Assembly: GCA_963821325.1 (NCBI GenBank)
Contig: CAWGDC010000001.1
Span: 558,001-622,000 of the forward strand
Length of the DNA stretch: 64,000 bases
DNA from: PALSA-555 sp963821325
GTDB lineage: Bacteria > Actinomycetota > Acidimicrobiia > IMCC26256 > PALSA-555
Direction of reading: 5' to 3'
The position numbers were made by a program, and so were the translations under genes. The notes under the pieces were generated by a model. The model was not told where the DNA came from, made no database searches, and was given only the letters and a program-made list of their open reading frames with translations. This document shows positions 62,005-64,000 of the stretch, one piece after another; within the stretch, counting starts at the first letter, position 1, and each line of letters begins with the position of its first letter.

Positions 62005-62154
62005 CATCGTCCCCTGGGTCGTTGCCCGGATCGTAGCGGCCACCCGCCGGCGGGCTGGGCCCAGTCCGGTCCGCACGGCCGCGCGGATCGAGGTCGGTAT
62101 CCTCGACGTCGCGGCTCGGCGCGCCGGCGCGGTCGTGTCGCTGCGAGGACCAGG

Positions 62155-62851
62155 ATGCGGACCCACCACGTCGAGCGGCACCGGTATGCGCGGGTCGGGT
62201 GGCTGCGTGCCGCGGTGCTCGGCGCCAACGACGGCATCGTGTCGGTGGCAAGCATCCTCATCGGGGTCGCAGCCGCGACGTCGGCGCGCAACCAGGTTGC
62301 GGTCGCGGGCGCGGCGGCGCTCGCCGCGGGCGCCATGGCGATGGGGGTCGGCGAGTTCGTCTCGGTGAGCTCGCAGCGCGACACCGAACGGGCCGACATC
62401 GCGCGGGAGCGACGCGAGATCCTGCTGAACCCCGATCTGGAGCTCACCGAGCTGCAGGAGATCTACCAGCGACGTGGGCTCGACGAGGCGCTCGCCCGTC
62501 AGGTGGCGCAGCGGCTGATGGACGCCGACCCGCTGGGCGCGCACCTGCGCGACGAGCTCGGCATGACCGGCGCGGGGCTCGCCACGCCGATGCAGGCGGC
62601 GCTGAGCTCGGCGGTGAGCTTCTCGTCGGGCGCGGCGATCCCGCTCGCGGCGGCCATCGCGGTGCCGAGCGCCGCGCGGGTGCCGGTGGTCGCGGCGCTG
62701 GCGATGCTGCTGCTCGCCGCGCACCGGTGCGCTCGGGGGACGCTTCGGCGGCGCGCCCCTGCGGCGGGCGACGCTGCGCGTCCTGGCGGGCGGGCTCATC
62801 GCCATGCTCGTCACCTTCGCGATCGGCACGCTGGTGGGCGCCACGGTCTGA
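62155..62851 (+). CDS. VIT1/CCC1-family metal transporter, one frame break
   Basis: About 232 residues. The first helix reads GWLRAAVLGANDGIVSVASI and is followed by AGAMAMGVGEFVSVSSQRDT with the family metal-binding Glu. A cytoplasmic helical hairpin is rich in Asp, Glu and Arg (ELTELQEIYQRRGLDEALAR), and three C-terminal helices follow. A frame change near 62737 restores GALGG-type and RVLAGGLIAMLVTFAIGTLV helices to the stop at 62851. It exports or compartmentalises Fe2+ or Mn2+. TATCCT (62098-62103) is a candidate -10 with a leader of about 45 nt. The 187 bp downstream show nothing recognisable. Confidence 0.85.
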
Positions 62852-63038
62852 CCCGTCCGGTCGGCCTCGGCGCCCGAGCGTCTGGCTCCATCCGCGGCGA
62901 CGCCCTCGGCCCGGTGACGCTGCCGCTCATCGCCGCCGTCGCGTCGATCGGCCAGCGGTGTGGTTCGTCGCCGCGAGGGCCGATCGACTCCCCACCGCGT
63001 CGCCGCCCCAATCCTCCGGGCCGCGGACCGCGGACCGA

Positions 63039-64000
<962 letters not shown>

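Noticed and set aside
62852..63038. Possible small gene after the VIT1-type transporter
   Set aside because: Short frames there are Arg/Pro-rich, lack a ribosome site or -10 box, and match nothing.

Overview
The window is a very GC-rich bacterial chromosome segment, densely packed with genes on both strands. It carries mycothiol metabolism (mca), four luciferase-like, probably F420-dependent oxidoreductases, a sunset-domain protein, an AMIN-like lipoprotein, an HRDC-tailed UvrD2-type helicase, a CtpE-type P-ATPase and an Rv1264-type adenylate cyclase. Together these point to an actinobacterium. An Acidimicrobiia-like lineage is my inference; no rRNA or other decisive marker is present. I see no tRNA, rRNA, CRISPR array, insertion sequence or prophage.

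Layout. 0-11 kb: central metabolism and housekeeping (PEP carboxykinase, D-Ala-D-Ala ligase, PAC2 protein, galactokinase, PH-domain membrane protein, lactone oxidase, small metalloprotease). 11.2-18.5 kb: an alpha-galactoside uptake and hydrolysis locus (LacI-type operator and possible regulator remnant, ABC ATPase, two permeases, binding protein, alpha-galactosidase) with visibly lower GC than its surroundings; galK at 7.7 kb could phosphorylate the released galactose. 18.5-28 kb: sunset-domain protein, UvrD2-like helicase, LemA-like protein, glutamate synthase large subunit, purK. 27.6-49.3 kb: acyl-CoA metabolism (AMACR-like racemase, two further CaiB/BaiF proteins, acyl-CoA dehydrogenase, EtfAB, a geranylgeranyl-reductase-family flavoprotein, a fused HMG-CoA-synthase-like/OB-fold protein followed by an SCP2-type thiolase) mixed with LLM oxidoreductases and uncharacterised genes. 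49.5-64 kb: a solitary RecB-like Fe-S nuclease, PAP2 phosphatase, DsbA-like protein, FadA5-like thiolase, ChbG deacetylase, mca with an SCP2 protein, a secreted peptidase, adenylate cyclase, a second acyl-CoA dehydrogenase, a VIT1-type transporter and the end of a P-type ATPase.

Two patterns span the window. First, about two dozen genes have a TANNNT -10 box ending only 6-9 nt before their ATG or GTG, which indicates widespread leaderless transcription and settles several start codons. Second, I count about 41 single-base frame breaks in 18 otherwise well-conserved genes. Nearly all behave as one extra base, which looks like insertion-biased sequence error rather than gene decay. Coordinates of those genes are given start to stop across the breaks, and their protein lengths are approximate.
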